A program made the position numbers and the translations under genes. A stretch of 60,879 nucleotides of DNA from Vicinamibacterales bacterium (GTDB lineage Bacteria > Acidobacteriota > Vicinamibacteria > Vicinamibacterales > JAKQTR01). The stretch spans positions 1 to 60,879 of the forward strand of contig JALOKU010000012.1 of assembly GCA_025456345.1 (NCBI GenBank), read 5' to 3'. Below are positions 16,258-23,723 of the stretch, piece by piece. Under the pieces are notes generated by a model, which worked only from the letters and a program-made list of their open reading frames with translations, was not told where the DNA came from and made no database searches. Each line of letters begins with the position of its first letter. Within the stretch, counting starts at the first letter, position 1.

Positions 16258-18186
16258 ATGCGCCACCTGTTCCGGCCAATCGACCTCGGATCCGTCACGC
16301 TGCGCAACCGCATCGTGTTCCCGCCGATGACGACGGGATACGAGGAAAAGGGGATGGTGACCCCGCGGTCGCGCACGTTCTATCGGAACATCGCCCGCGG
16401 CGGCGCGGGCCTGGTCATCATCGGCGACGTGTCGGTCCAGCCGAGCTTCGCGCCCACCCCCTTCGTGCACGACGACACGTTCGTGCCGGGCCTGCGCCAG
16501 CTCGTCGACCAGGTGCACGCCGAGGGCGCGCGCATCGCGGCGCAGCTGTTCCATCAGGAATACGACACAGCCGACATCGGCCGCGTGATGCAGGCCGAGG
16601 GCCGCGAGGCGGCCAGGCAGCAACTGCATCGCGACATGGAGGACTACTGCAACCGCCTCACGGCGGACGACATCGCCGCGATCCTCGACCGTTTCCGGGG
16701 GGCGGCGCGGCGGGTGCGCGCGGCGGGGTTCGATCTCATCCAGGTGCACGGCGACCGCCTCGTGGGCATGTTCACGTCGGGCCTCCTGAACAAGCGGACG
16801 GACCAGTACGGTGGCCCGCTGCGCAACCGCGCGCGCTTCGCCCTGGAGGTCGTCAGGGCCATCAGGGAAACCGTGCCGGACGTGCCAATCGAGTACAAGC
16901 TGTCGATCATCCGGACCGACCCGCCGATGGGCAAAGCGGGGCCCACGCTCGAAGAAGCGCAGGTCCTGGCCGGTTGGCTCGAGGAGGCCGGGGTCGTGAG
17001 CTTCCACGTCGCTCTGGCCGATCACGGATCGATCGGCGACACGATTCCGGCCATGGGCACGCAGCCGTACGGCTGTTTCGCAGACCTGGCCGAGGGCATC
17101 ACGCGGGTGGCGCACGTTCCGGTCACCGCCGTCGGGCGCATTCTCGATCCCGGCTTCGCCGAGGGCCTGCTCGAATCGGGGAAAGCCGACCTGGTCGGCA
17201 TCGGGCGGGGCCTCATCGCGGAGCCCGGCTGGCCGCGCGGTGTCGAGCGCGGTAACGTCGACGATCTGCGCATGTGCATCATGTGCAACCACTGCGCGAG
17301 CAGCCTGATGTCGAACCAGCCGCTGCGCTGCGCGATCAACGCGACAGTCGGGGAGCCTGAACCGGTCACGATCGCGCCCGCCGCCGCCCGCCGCCGCATC
17401 CTGGTGATTGGCGGCGGGCCCGCGGGCATGGAAGCCGCGCACATCGCGGCGAGGAGGGGCCACGAGGTGATGCTCGTCGAGCGCGAGAGCCGGCTCGGCG
17501 GCCAGTTGCCGCTCTGCTCGGCGCCGCCGTACAAGCACGAGATCTCGCGGCTGACGCAGTTCCTGACGAACCAGGTAGCGCGCCGGAACGTGGAGGTGCG
17601 GCTCGGCGCCAAGACGCCCGTGTCGGATCTCCTCGACGAGATTCGCCCGGACGCGGTCGTTGTCGCCACGGGGGCCTCGCCGGTCAGGCTGCCCGTCCCT
17701 GGCAGCGACCGTGCGAACGTCGTCACGGCATGGGACGTGCTCGCCGGGTCAGCCGCCGTCGGGCCGCGGGCGGCCATCGTCGGCGGAGGCGCGGTCGGCG
17801 TCGAGACAGCGTTGCTGCTGGCGCCGCGCGGGATCCAGATCACGATCGTGGAGATGCTGGAGAAGATTGCGGCGGGGGAGTCGCCGACCATCCTGCCGTT
17901 CATCCATGCCCAGCTGAAGCGGTATGGCGTGCGCGTGCTCACGCAGCACCGCCTGGCCTCGGTGGAGGCTGACGGATTGAGCGCTGCCGCGCCCGATGGC
18001 ACGACCCTCGCGATTCAGTGCGACACCGTCGTGATGGCCACCGGCACGTGGCGCAATCCGACGTTCGGCGACGAGATCGGGGCGCGCGGCCTCGAGTGCC
18101 ATGTCGTGGGGGATTGCACCGACGGCAGCCCCGGCACGCTGGCCGGCGCGATCCACGACGGATTCAAGGCGGGGATGAGCGTGTAG
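16258..18186 (+). CDS. NADH:flavin oxidoreductase, 2,4-dienoyl-CoA reductase type (paralogue 1)
   Basis: 642 residues in the family layout: FMN-binding TIM barrel (1-~335, opening L-F-R-P-I-D-L-G-S-V-T-L-R-N-R-I-V), 4Fe-4S cysteines 340, 343, 346 and 358, an FAD domain (V-I-G-G-G-P-A-G-M-E-A near 383) and an NAD(P) domain (I-V-G-G-G-A-V-G-V-E near 505). Such enzymes reduce activated C=C bonds or demethylate/dehydrogenate amines. Known relatives are FadH, trimethylamine dehydrogenase and BaiCD. Paralogues lie at 42526 and 47185. It is paired with the amine oxidase-like gene under operator site 1. Confidence 0.9.
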   Translation: MRHLFRPIDLGSVTLRNRIVFPPMTTGYEEKGMVTPRSRTFYRNIARGGAGLVIIGDVSVQPSFAPTPFVHDDTFVPGLRQLVDQVHAEGARIAAQLFHQEYDTADIGRVMQAEGREAARQQLHRDMEDYCNRLTADDIAAILDRFRGAARRVRAAGFDLIQVHGDRLVGMFTSGLLNKRTDQYGGPLRNRARFALEVVRAIRETVPDVPIEYKLSIIRTDPPMGKAGPTLEEAQVLAGWLEEAGVVSFHVALADHGSIGDTIPAMGTQPYGCFADLAEGITRVAHVPVTAVGRILDPGFAEGLLESGKADLVGIGRGLIAEPGWPRGVERGNVDDLRMCIMCNHCASSLMSNQPLRCAINATVGEPEPVTIAPAAARRRILVIGGGPAGMEAAHIAARRGHEVMLVERESRLGGQLPLCSAPPYKHEISRLTQFLTNQVARRNVEVRLGAKTPVSDLLDEIRPDAVVVATGASPVRLPVPGSDRANVVTAWDVLAGSAAVGPRAAIVGGGAVGVETALLLAPRGIQITIVEMLEKIAAGESPTILPFIHAQLKRYGVRVLTQHRLASVEADGLSAAAPDGTTLAIQCDTVVMATGTWRNPTFGDEIGARGLECHVVGDCTDGSPGTLAGAIHDGFKAGMSV

Positions 18187-18194
18187 GCGGGGAC

Positions 18195-18246
18195 AGAAGC
18201 CAGAAGACTGCCCCTCTCGCCTCCCGCCTATTCCCTCTCGCCTGCC
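18195..18246. repeat. tandem heptad repeat
   Basis: Two units agaagcc-agaagac are followed, after three bases, by ccctctc-gcctccc-gcctatt-ccctctc-gcctgcc, all seven bases long. The right half overlaps the stop codon and last residues (A-G-E-R-E) of the CpeT-like gene. It sits between two convergent genes. Confidence 0.75.
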
Positions 18247-19220
18247 TTGAGCGAGCACCCCACCTGAATCCAGCGCAGGTTGACGCCGATCTTCCTGCTG
18301 GTGGTTTCGGCCCACGAGTAGGTGAAGGCCTGTTCCTTACCGTCCTCGTACAGCGCGAGCTTCATGACCGGCACCTTCTGGCCGTAGCGGAGCTGGGAGA
18401 GCTCGAAGGTGTACTTCGTGTCCCTGCCGTCCTCGGTGCGGAACCGCACCAGCTTTCCCTGGTCGTGCATGGCGACGTTGAGCATCCCGTCGTACTTGTC
18501 GGTGGTGCCTTCCTTGAGCATCGCCGCGAAGCACGAGAACTGCCGGGCGCGCATGAGCTTGAAGGGCACGCCGTCGGCGCGGCCGGACAGCAGTGTGCCT
18601 GCCTCGCCGGTCACGCGATCGGCAAACCAGAACTCATCGGCGGTCAGGCGGTACGTGCTTGTGAGCTGGACGCGCTTGGCTGCGCTGGAGCCGGCCGCCG
18701 TCCCGGCACCAGGTGCGGTAACGCCGGCGAAGGCGTCGCCATCCCGCCTCCACGTGACGCTGGCGTCCGGCACGAGCGTCAACTGCGCCGGCGTCACGGC
18801 CACCGGTTTCGCCGGATCCTCCGTGATCCCGGCGAGGATCCCGGGATCGGCCACCGCGTAGACGCGCAGCAGCACCTGGCCGTCCGCGGGGCCTGTCTCC
18901 AGGCTGTAGATGTGCAACCCCTGGATCCGGTCCGGTTCGTTGAGCGCAGATTCCTTCACAAGGAGCAGGCGCCCTTCGATCCCGGACACCGCAATGGGCG
19001 CGATCGCGAGATGGACGCGCTGGTGGGGCTGCGCCGCCTTCGTTTCTTTCGCTTCGTAGAACTGCTGGAAGTTGTCGAACTCGCCGGTGAGCCAGCGTTC
19101 CAGCAGCGCCAGGTCGCCACTGGCCGGGCCGGACGGCGCGGGCGCCTGGGCGGCAGCCAGCGCAGGGACGGCCATCAGCATCGCGAGGCACGGAACGATC
19201 GTCAACGCACGCGCACGCAT
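18228..19220 (-). CDS. exported CpcT/CpeT-like protein
   Basis: 330 residues with a signal peptide ending near A-L-A-A-A-Q. The opening of the mature part, L-E-R-W-L-T-G-E-F-D-N-F-Q-Q-F, matches the start of CpcT/CpeT proteins, which attach bilin chromophores in cyanobacteria. Q-G-L-H-I-Y-S-L-E and the C-terminal C-S-L-K also fit the lipocalin-like fold. No phycobiliprotein or bilin gene is present. In non-phototrophs the family is uncharacterised and probably binds a hydrophobic ligand. The start is the ATG at 19220 after GGGGAGG. It is transcribed away from the AF0103-like gene through operator site 2. Confidence 0.65.
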   Translation of the reverse strand: MRARALTIVPCLAMLMAVPALAAAQAPAPSGPASGDLALLERWLTGEFDNFQQFYEAKETKAAQPHQRVHLAIAPIAVSGIEGRLLLVKESALNEPDRIQGLHIYSLETGPADGQVLLRVYAVADPGILAGITEDPAKPVAVTPAQLTLVPDASVTWRRDGDAFAGVTAPGAGTAAGSSAAKRVQLTSTYRLTADEFWFADRVTGEAGTLLSGRADGVPFKLMRARQFSCFAAMLKEGTTDKYDGMLNVAMHDQGKLVRFRTEDGRDTKYTFELSQLRYGQKVPVMKLALYEDGKEQAFTYSWAETTSRKIGVNLRWIQVGCSLKAGERE

Positions 19221-19243
19221 GAGTCCTCCCCTGCTTCTTATTA

Positions 19244-19261
19244 TCATATTGTCATAACAAA
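19244..19261 (+). promoter_or_regulatory. shared operator-like site 2 (divergent CpeT-like / AF0103-like promoter)
   Basis: TCATATTGTCATAACAAA matches site 1 at 14 of 18 positions, including all of TCATATTGT. It holds TTGT-N4-ACAA arms. It lies 24 bases before the CpeT-like start and 71 bases before the AF0103-like start. Part of the match on the minus strand (TATGAT, GATAAT) could be a -10 box. Confidence 0.6.
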
Positions 19262-19331
19262 ATGGTATCTTGACTCGTTCGCGCGCCGGCCGGCGCCGGC
19301 GGGGTTGTGGGGAATCCGGACGGGGGACCGC

Positions 19332-19922
19332 ATGGCCGAAGCAATCTCGTACTTTCCCCAGGCGGGGCAGCAGAGCACCGGGGCCGTGCTTCAGATTGTC
19401 GCGGCGCGCGCCCGCGAGCTGGGCATCCGCCGGGTCCTCGTACCCTCGACAACGGGCGCGACGGCGCTGGCCGCCGCGGACGCGCTGGCGGGGCTGGACC
19501 TGGTGGTGATGACCCACGAGACCGGCTTCGCCAACGACGGCGAGCAGGAATTCCCGGTCGAGAGACGCCTGGCGCTCGAGGCCAGGGGGATCGCCGTCCA
19601 CACGGTGACGCACGCCTTCGGCGGCCTGTCGCGCGCCATGCGCAGCAAGTTCAACACCCACGTCATCGGCGACATCGTCGCCAACACGCTGCGCATCTTC
19701 GGCCAGGGCATGAAAGTGGCCGTCGAGATCACCCTGATGGCGGCCGACTGCGGCGCCGTCCGCACCGACGAGACCGTGATCGCCACGGGAGGGTCCGACC
19801 ATGGCCTCGACACGGCCATCGTCTGCCGGCCGGTCAACGCCCAGCGGTTCTTCGACCTGAAGGTGCAGGAGATCCTCTGCAAGCCGCACATGCAGGCGGA
19901 CATGGGAGACCGCGATGCCTAG
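19332..19922 (+). CDS. pyruvate kinase C-terminal-fold protein, AF0103-like (copy 1)
   Basis: 196 residues. The protein has the alpha/beta domain seen in the C-terminal part of pyruvate kinase but no catalytic barrel. It follows the conserved pattern of archaeal AF0103-type proteins: L-G-I-R-R-V-L-V-P-S-T-T-G-A-T-A, V-V-M-T-H-E-T-G-F, H-A-F-G-G-L-S-R-A, G-Q-G-M-K-V-A-V-E-I-T-L-M-A-A-D and E-I-L-C-K-P. The ATG at 19332 is chosen; the frame is open upstream without a suitable start. Function unknown, presumably binding a phosphorylated or anionic small molecule. A diverged second copy follows. Confidence 0.8.
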   Translation: MAEAISYFPQAGQQSTGAVLQIVAARARELGIRRVLVPSTTGATALAAADALAGLDLVVMTHETGFANDGEQEFPVERRLALEARGIAVHTVTHAFGGLSRAMRSKFNTHVIGDIVANTLRIFGQGMKVAVEITLMAADCGAVRTDETVIATGGSDHGLDTAIVCRPVNAQRFFDLKVQEILCKPHMQADMGDRDA

Positions 19923-19946
19923 TCGTGACCCGCAGGGCGTGGGTGG

Positions 19947-20017
19947 CCGAGGCGCTTTCCATCTGCCCGCAGGGAGGACAGGCGAAGGTCACCCGAGGAC
20001 AGATGGAAACGCCTCGG
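19947..20017. repeat. inverted repeat between the two AF0103-like genes
   Basis: ccgaggcgctttccatctg (19947-19965) is complemented by cagatggaaacgcctcgg (20000-20017) with one bulged base, around a 34-base loop. The loop side also pairs weakly (gtgacc near 19925 with ggtcac near 19987). It occupies the 160-base gap in what is otherwise a tight gene pair, so it may be a structured RNA that tunes expression of copy 2. Confidence 0.65.
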
Positions 20018-20082
20018 ACAGGACCCGCGCCCGAGGACGCGGCGACACCGGATCGCGGTCTCCTGTTTAGAGGGAGCGCGCC

Positions 20083-20691
20083 ATGTCGGTCGAATCGCGC
20101 ATCGTCTACTTCGACAAGCCCGGCTGGCGCTGTACGGACGAAGTGCTGGCGATCTGCAGGCGGCGCGCGGACGAGCTGGGCATCCAGACGGCCGTCGTCC
20201 CGTCGGTCACGGGCTACACGGCCATCAAGGCGCTCGAGGTGCTGCAGGGCATGAAGCTGGTCGTGGTGACCGCCCACACCGGCTACGCGAAGGCGAACCT
20301 CCAGTCCTTTCCCGAGGCGCGGCGCCGCGAGCTCGTGGCGAGGGGCGTGCCCGTGCTCACCGCGCCTCACGTGTTCGGGGGCCTGTCCTATGCCATGCGC
20401 GACATGTACGGCACCGCCATGCTCGGCGTGGACATGGGCCACGCGCTGCGCACGCTCGGCCAGGGCATGAAGGTGGTCATCGAGTGCCCGATGGCCGCGA
20501 TGGACGCGGGCCTGCTGACCCGGGGCGAGGAGATCATCTCGATGGGCGGCACGAACCGGGGCGTGGACACCGCGGTCACCCTCAGGCCGGTGCACGTCAG
20601 GGACTTCTTCGCGCTCCGGGTGAATGAGATCCTGTGCAAGCCGCGGTTCGACCCTGACGACCTGCCGCCGGCCGGCCGAAAATCATCATAA
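20083..20691 (+). CDS. pyruvate kinase C-terminal-fold protein, AF0103-like (copy 2)
   Basis: 202 residues, opening R-I-V-Y-F-D-K-P-G, exactly as in archaeal AF0103-type proteins. Conserved pieces are V-T-G-Y-T-A-I-K-A-L-E-V-L, V-V-V-T-A-H-T-G-Y, H-V-F-G-G-L-S, G-Q-G-M-K-V-V-I-E, M-G-G-T-N-R-G-V-D-T-A and E-I-L-C-K-P-R. It differs from copy 1 over most of its length, so the duplication is old and the pair may form a heteromer. AGAGGGAG precedes the ATG. The stop falls inside the operator region of the next operon. Confidence 0.8.
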   Translation: MSVESRIVYFDKPGWRCTDEVLAICRRRADELGIQTAVVPSVTGYTAIKALEVLQGMKLVVVTAHTGYAKANLQSFPEARRRELVARGVPVLTAPHVFGGLSYAMRDMYGTAMLGVDMGHALRTLGQGMKVVIECPMAAMDAGLLTRGEEIISMGGTNRGVDTAVTLRPVHVRDFFALRVNEILCKPRFDPDDLPPAGRKSS

Positions 20692-20703
20692 TGTTATAAC
20701 CAA
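20686..20703 (+). promoter_or_regulatory. shared operator-like site 3 (CoA-transferase operon promoter)
   Basis: TCATAATGTTATAACCAA contains the perfect palindrome GTTATAAC. It is 90 bases before the CoA-transferase start and overlaps the stop region of the preceding gene. Together with site 4 it forms an inverted pair: CATAATGT here and ACATTATG at 20731. Confidence 0.6.
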
Positions 20704-20721
20704 TCCCCTTGCATTGGTATT

Positions 20722-20739
20722 AGCATCATGACATTATGA
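20722..20739 (-). promoter_or_regulatory. shared operator-like site 4, inverted relative to site 3
   Basis: Read on the minus strand the bases are TCATAATGTCATGATGCT, matching site 3 over TCATAATGT-YAT. The centres of sites 3 and 4 are 36 bases apart, which fits cooperative binding of two dimers. The site lies 53 bases before the operon start. Confidence 0.55.
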
Positions 20740-20792
20740 CCGGGCGCCCGGGCCGGCCTCCACGGGCGGACGCTTCCGCGGGGAGGGAGACG

Positions 20793-22001
20793 ATGGCAGG
20801 AGACACGATGCCGGAAGGGCCGCTGGCAGGACTCCGCGTGCTCGAGGCCGCCACGCTCTTCGCCGGCCCGCTGGCCGCGACGATGATGGCGGACTTCGGC
20901 GCTGACGTCATCAAGATCGAGCACCCGAAGACCAGCGACCCGGTCCGCTACCATGGCTACCAGAAGGGCGGGTCGTCCCTCTGGTGGAAGATGATCGGCC
21001 GCAACAAGCGGACCATCACCCTGTACCTCGGCGCGCCGGACGGCCAGGCGCTCATGACGCAGCTCGTCGCCGGCGCCGACGTCCTCGTCGAGAGCTTCCG
21101 GCCCGGAACCCTCGAGCGCTGGAACCTCGGGCCCGACGTGCTGCACGCCATCAACCCGCGCCTCGTGATCACCCGCGTGACGGGCTTCGGCCAGTTCGGC
21201 CCGTATAGCGGCCGGCCCGGCTTCGGCACCCTGGCCGAGGCCATGAGCGGCTTCGCCGCCATGACCGGCGAGCCGGACGGCCCGCCCACGCTGCCGCCTT
21301 TCGGCCTGGCCGACGGCATCACGGCGCTGGCGACCGCGGCGGCCACGATGTTCGCCCTTCGGGCCCGCGAGCAGACGGGCCGCGGCCAGGTGGTGGACAT
21401 GGCCATCATCGAGCCGATCCTCACGATCCTTGGCCCGCAGCCCCTCTGGTTCGACCAGTTCGGCATCGTTCAGGAGCGGCGGGGCAACCGGTCGGTGAAC
21501 AATGCCCCGCGCAACACCTACCGCACGGCCGACGACCGCTGGGTGGCCATCTCCACCTCGGCGCAGAGCATCGCCGAGCGCGTGATGCAGCTGGTCGGCC
21601 ACCCGGAGGTCATCGGTGAGCCGTGGTTCACGTCGGGTGCCGAGCGCGCGAAGCACGCCGACGAACTCGACGCGATGGTGGGCGGCTGGATCGCGACACG
21701 CCCGCTCGACGAGGTCATGCGCGAGTTCGAGGCGGCCGAGGCGGCCGTCGCGCCCATCTACGACATCCGCCACATCATGGCCGACCCGCAGTTCCAGGCC
21801 CTGAAGACCATCATCCCGGTGGAAGACCCGGAACTGGGCCCGATCAAGATGCAGAACGTCATGTTCCGGATGTCCGAGACGCCGGGGAGCATCAAGTGGA
21901 CCGGCCGCAAGCCAGGCGCCGATAACGCGGACGTCTACGGCCGGATGCTCGGGCTCGACGAACCGCGCATGGCGGATCTGAAGGCCCGCGGGGTGATCTG
22001 A
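20793..22001 (+). CDS. family III CoA transferase (CaiB/BaiF type)
   Basis: 402 residues. It moves CoA between carboxylic acids through an aspartyl-CoA intermediate. The opening G-L-R-V-L-E-A-A-T-L-F-A-G-P and D-F-G-A-D-V-I-K-I-E are diagnostic. The probable catalytic Asp202 is in G-Q-V-V-D-M-A-I-I-E. The ATG at 20793 follows a strong GGGAGGGAG site; an upstream in-frame ATG at 20736 lies within the operator region. It is the first gene of a plus-strand run continuing to 41154 with almost no gaps. Its acid substrate is presumably a pathway intermediate. Confidence 0.92.
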   Translation: MAGDTMPEGPLAGLRVLEAATLFAGPLAATMMADFGADVIKIEHPKTSDPVRYHGYQKGGSSLWWKMIGRNKRTITLYLGAPDGQALMTQLVAGADVLVESFRPGTLERWNLGPDVLHAINPRLVITRVTGFGQFGPYSGRPGFGTLAEAMSGFAAMTGEPDGPPTLPPFGLADGITALATAAATMFALRAREQTGRGQVVDMAIIEPILTILGPQPLWFDQFGIVQERRGNRSVNNAPRNTYRTADDRWVAISTSAQSIAERVMQLVGHPEVIGEPWFTSGAERAKHADELDAMVGGWIATRPLDEVMREFEAAEAAVAPIYDIRHIMADPQFQALKTIIPVEDPELGPIKMQNVMFRMSETPGSIKWTGRKPGADNADVYGRMLGLDEPRMADLKARGVI

Positions 22002-22909
22002 TGACGGCTGGAGCGCACGGCGTCGTGTGCCGCTCGCACCTGTTCGCGCCGGGCAGCAACGAGCGCGTGCTCGGGAAGGTGTTCGATGCGGGTGCCGACG
22101 CCGTCGTCCTCGACCTCGAGGACGCGGTGGCGCCGGACGCCAAGATCGACGCCCGCCGGCTGGTCGCCGCGGCGCTGGCGACGCGGGTCCATCTGGCCTC
22201 GCCGCGCGTCGCCGTCCGGATCAATGGCGTCGACACCGCCCTGTGGCGCGACGATCTCGAGGCCGTCGTCCGGCCCGGGCTCCACCTCATCCGGGTTCCG
22301 AAGGCCGAGTCGGCGGACCAACTCCGCGCCGTGGATGAGGTGTTGACAAGGCTCGAAGCGGCGCGGCGCCTGCCCGCCGGCGCCATCGGACTGGTCGCCA
22401 CCATCGAGACCGCCGCCGGCGTGATGGCGGCCGCCGACCTAGCCCGCGCGCCGCGCATCCAGGCGTTCACCTTCGGCGCGGCGGACTTCGTGCGCGACAT
22501 CGGCGCCGACCCGGCCTCCGCCGACCTGGCCACCCTCTACGCCCGGCAGCATCTCGTGCTGGTCTCACGCGCGGCCCGCATCGAGCCGCCCGTCGCCCCG
22601 GTGTACACGCAGGTGAAGGACCTCGACGGGCTGCGCCGGACGACGGCCGAGGCCCGCGCGATCGGTTTCTTCGGCCGCTCGTGCATTCATCCGTCGCAGA
22701 TCGCGGTCGTCAACGAGGCCTTCACGCCCGGGCCTGAGGAGGTCGCGGCCGCCCGGGCCGTGCTCGACGCCTGGAAGGATTCGCTGGCCCGCGGCATTGG
22801 GGCGTTCGCGCGGACCGACGGCCAGTTCGTCGACGAGGCCGTCGCCCGCCGCGCGCGCGCCGTGATCGCCCTTGCCGACGCCCTCGAGAAAGGACCCATC
22901 GATGGCTGA
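22001..22909 (+). CDS. CoA ester lyase, HpcH/HpaI/CitE family
   Basis: 302 residues of the CitE-like TIM-barrel family, which cleaves or forms malyl-, citramalyl- or related CoA esters. Features are S-H-L-F-A-P-G-S-N-E, the metal-site V-L-D-L-E-D-A-V, V-A-T-I-E-T-A-A-G-V and F-G-A-A-D-F. Start and stop overlap the CoA transferase (ATGA), so the two are translationally coupled. A transferase plus lyase is the layout of itaconate/citramalyl-CoA and methylaspartate-type routes; a hydratase for those routes is missing here. Confidence 0.88.
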   Translation: MTAGAHGVVCRSHLFAPGSNERVLGKVFDAGADAVVLDLEDAVAPDAKIDARRLVAAALATRVHLASPRVAVRINGVDTALWRDDLEAVVRPGLHLIRVPKAESADQLRAVDEVLTRLEAARRLPAGAIGLVATIETAAGVMAAADLARAPRIQAFTFGAADFVRDIGADPASADLATLYARQHLVLVSRAARIEPPVAPVYTQVKDLDGLRRTTAEARAIGFFGRSCIHPSQIAVVNEAFTPGPEEVAAARAVLDAWKDSLARGIGAFARTDGQFVDEAVARRARAVIALADALEKGPIDG

Positions 22910-23723
22910 GTCCGCACCGCTGGACGCGCTCTGGGACCGGTTCGCCGGAGCCCGCATCTTCGATCTCGCCCAACCGCTCGAACATGGCATGCCCGTGTCG
23001 CCGAACCATCCCGGCTACAAGATGGCGCTGCAGCGGCGTCACGGAGACATGGTCCGTGCCGACGGCGGCTCGGCGTCGAACGAGATGATGCTCCTCGGCG
23101 GGCACACCGGGACGCACATCGACGCGCTCTGCCACGTCTCCCACCAGGGCAGGCTGTTCGGCGGCCACGACGCGTCGGCGGCGCAGGTGGGCGGCCGGTT
23201 CAAGGTGCTCGGGGTCGAGACGATTCCTTTGATGTTCTGCCGCGGCGTCGTTCTCGATATCGCCGGGTTGCACGGCGTGCCCGTGCTCGCGCCCGGCACG
23301 CCGATCACCGCACACGATCTGGAACGCGCGTGCGAGCGGCAGCGCGTCGAGGTCCGGGCCGGCGACGCGGTGCTCATCCGCTGCGGGTGGCCGGATCACT
23401 GGAAGGACCCCGAGACGTTCGTGGGACATCATCACGGGGTGCCCGGCCCCGACGAAAGCGCGGCCGCCTGGCTGTGCGACCGCAAGATCAGGGTGACGGG
23501 CGCCGAGACGATTGCCTACGAGTGCATCTACCCCGAACGCGGCCACGCGCTGCTGCCCGTGCATCGGATGCTGCTCGTCGAGCACGGCATCCACATCATC
23601 GAAGTGCTCAACCTGAGCGGGCTCGTGAAGGAAGGCATCCACGAGTTCCTCTTCGTCGTGACGCCGCTGAAAGTCGTCGGAGCGACCGGCGTGCCCGTCA
23701 GGCCCGTGGCGGTGGTGGGATGA
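22902..23723 (+). CDS. cyclase / kynurenine formamidase-like hydrolase
   Basis: 273 residues of the metal-dependent cyclase family. The signature is H-T-G-T-H-I-D-A-L-C-H (family HxGTHxDxxxH). Relatives open N-formyl amides, isatin or other cyclic amides. The ATG at 22902 has AGAAAGGA upstream and overlaps the lyase gene by 8 bases. With the hydantoinase-type gene at 26024 it points to C-N bond opening in this pathway. Confidence 0.88.
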   Translation: MAESAPLDALWDRFAGARIFDLAQPLEHGMPVSPNHPGYKMALQRRHGDMVRADGGSASNEMMLLGGHTGTHIDALCHVSHQGRLFGGHDASAAQVGGRFKVLGVETIPLMFCRGVVLDIAGLHGVPVLAPGTPITAHDLERACERQRVEVRAGDAVLIRCGWPDHWKDPETFVGHHHGVPGPDESAAAWLCDRKIRVTGAETIAYECIYPERGHALLPVHRMLLVEHGIHIIEVLNLSGLVKEGIHEFLFVVTPLKVVGATGVPVRPVAVVG

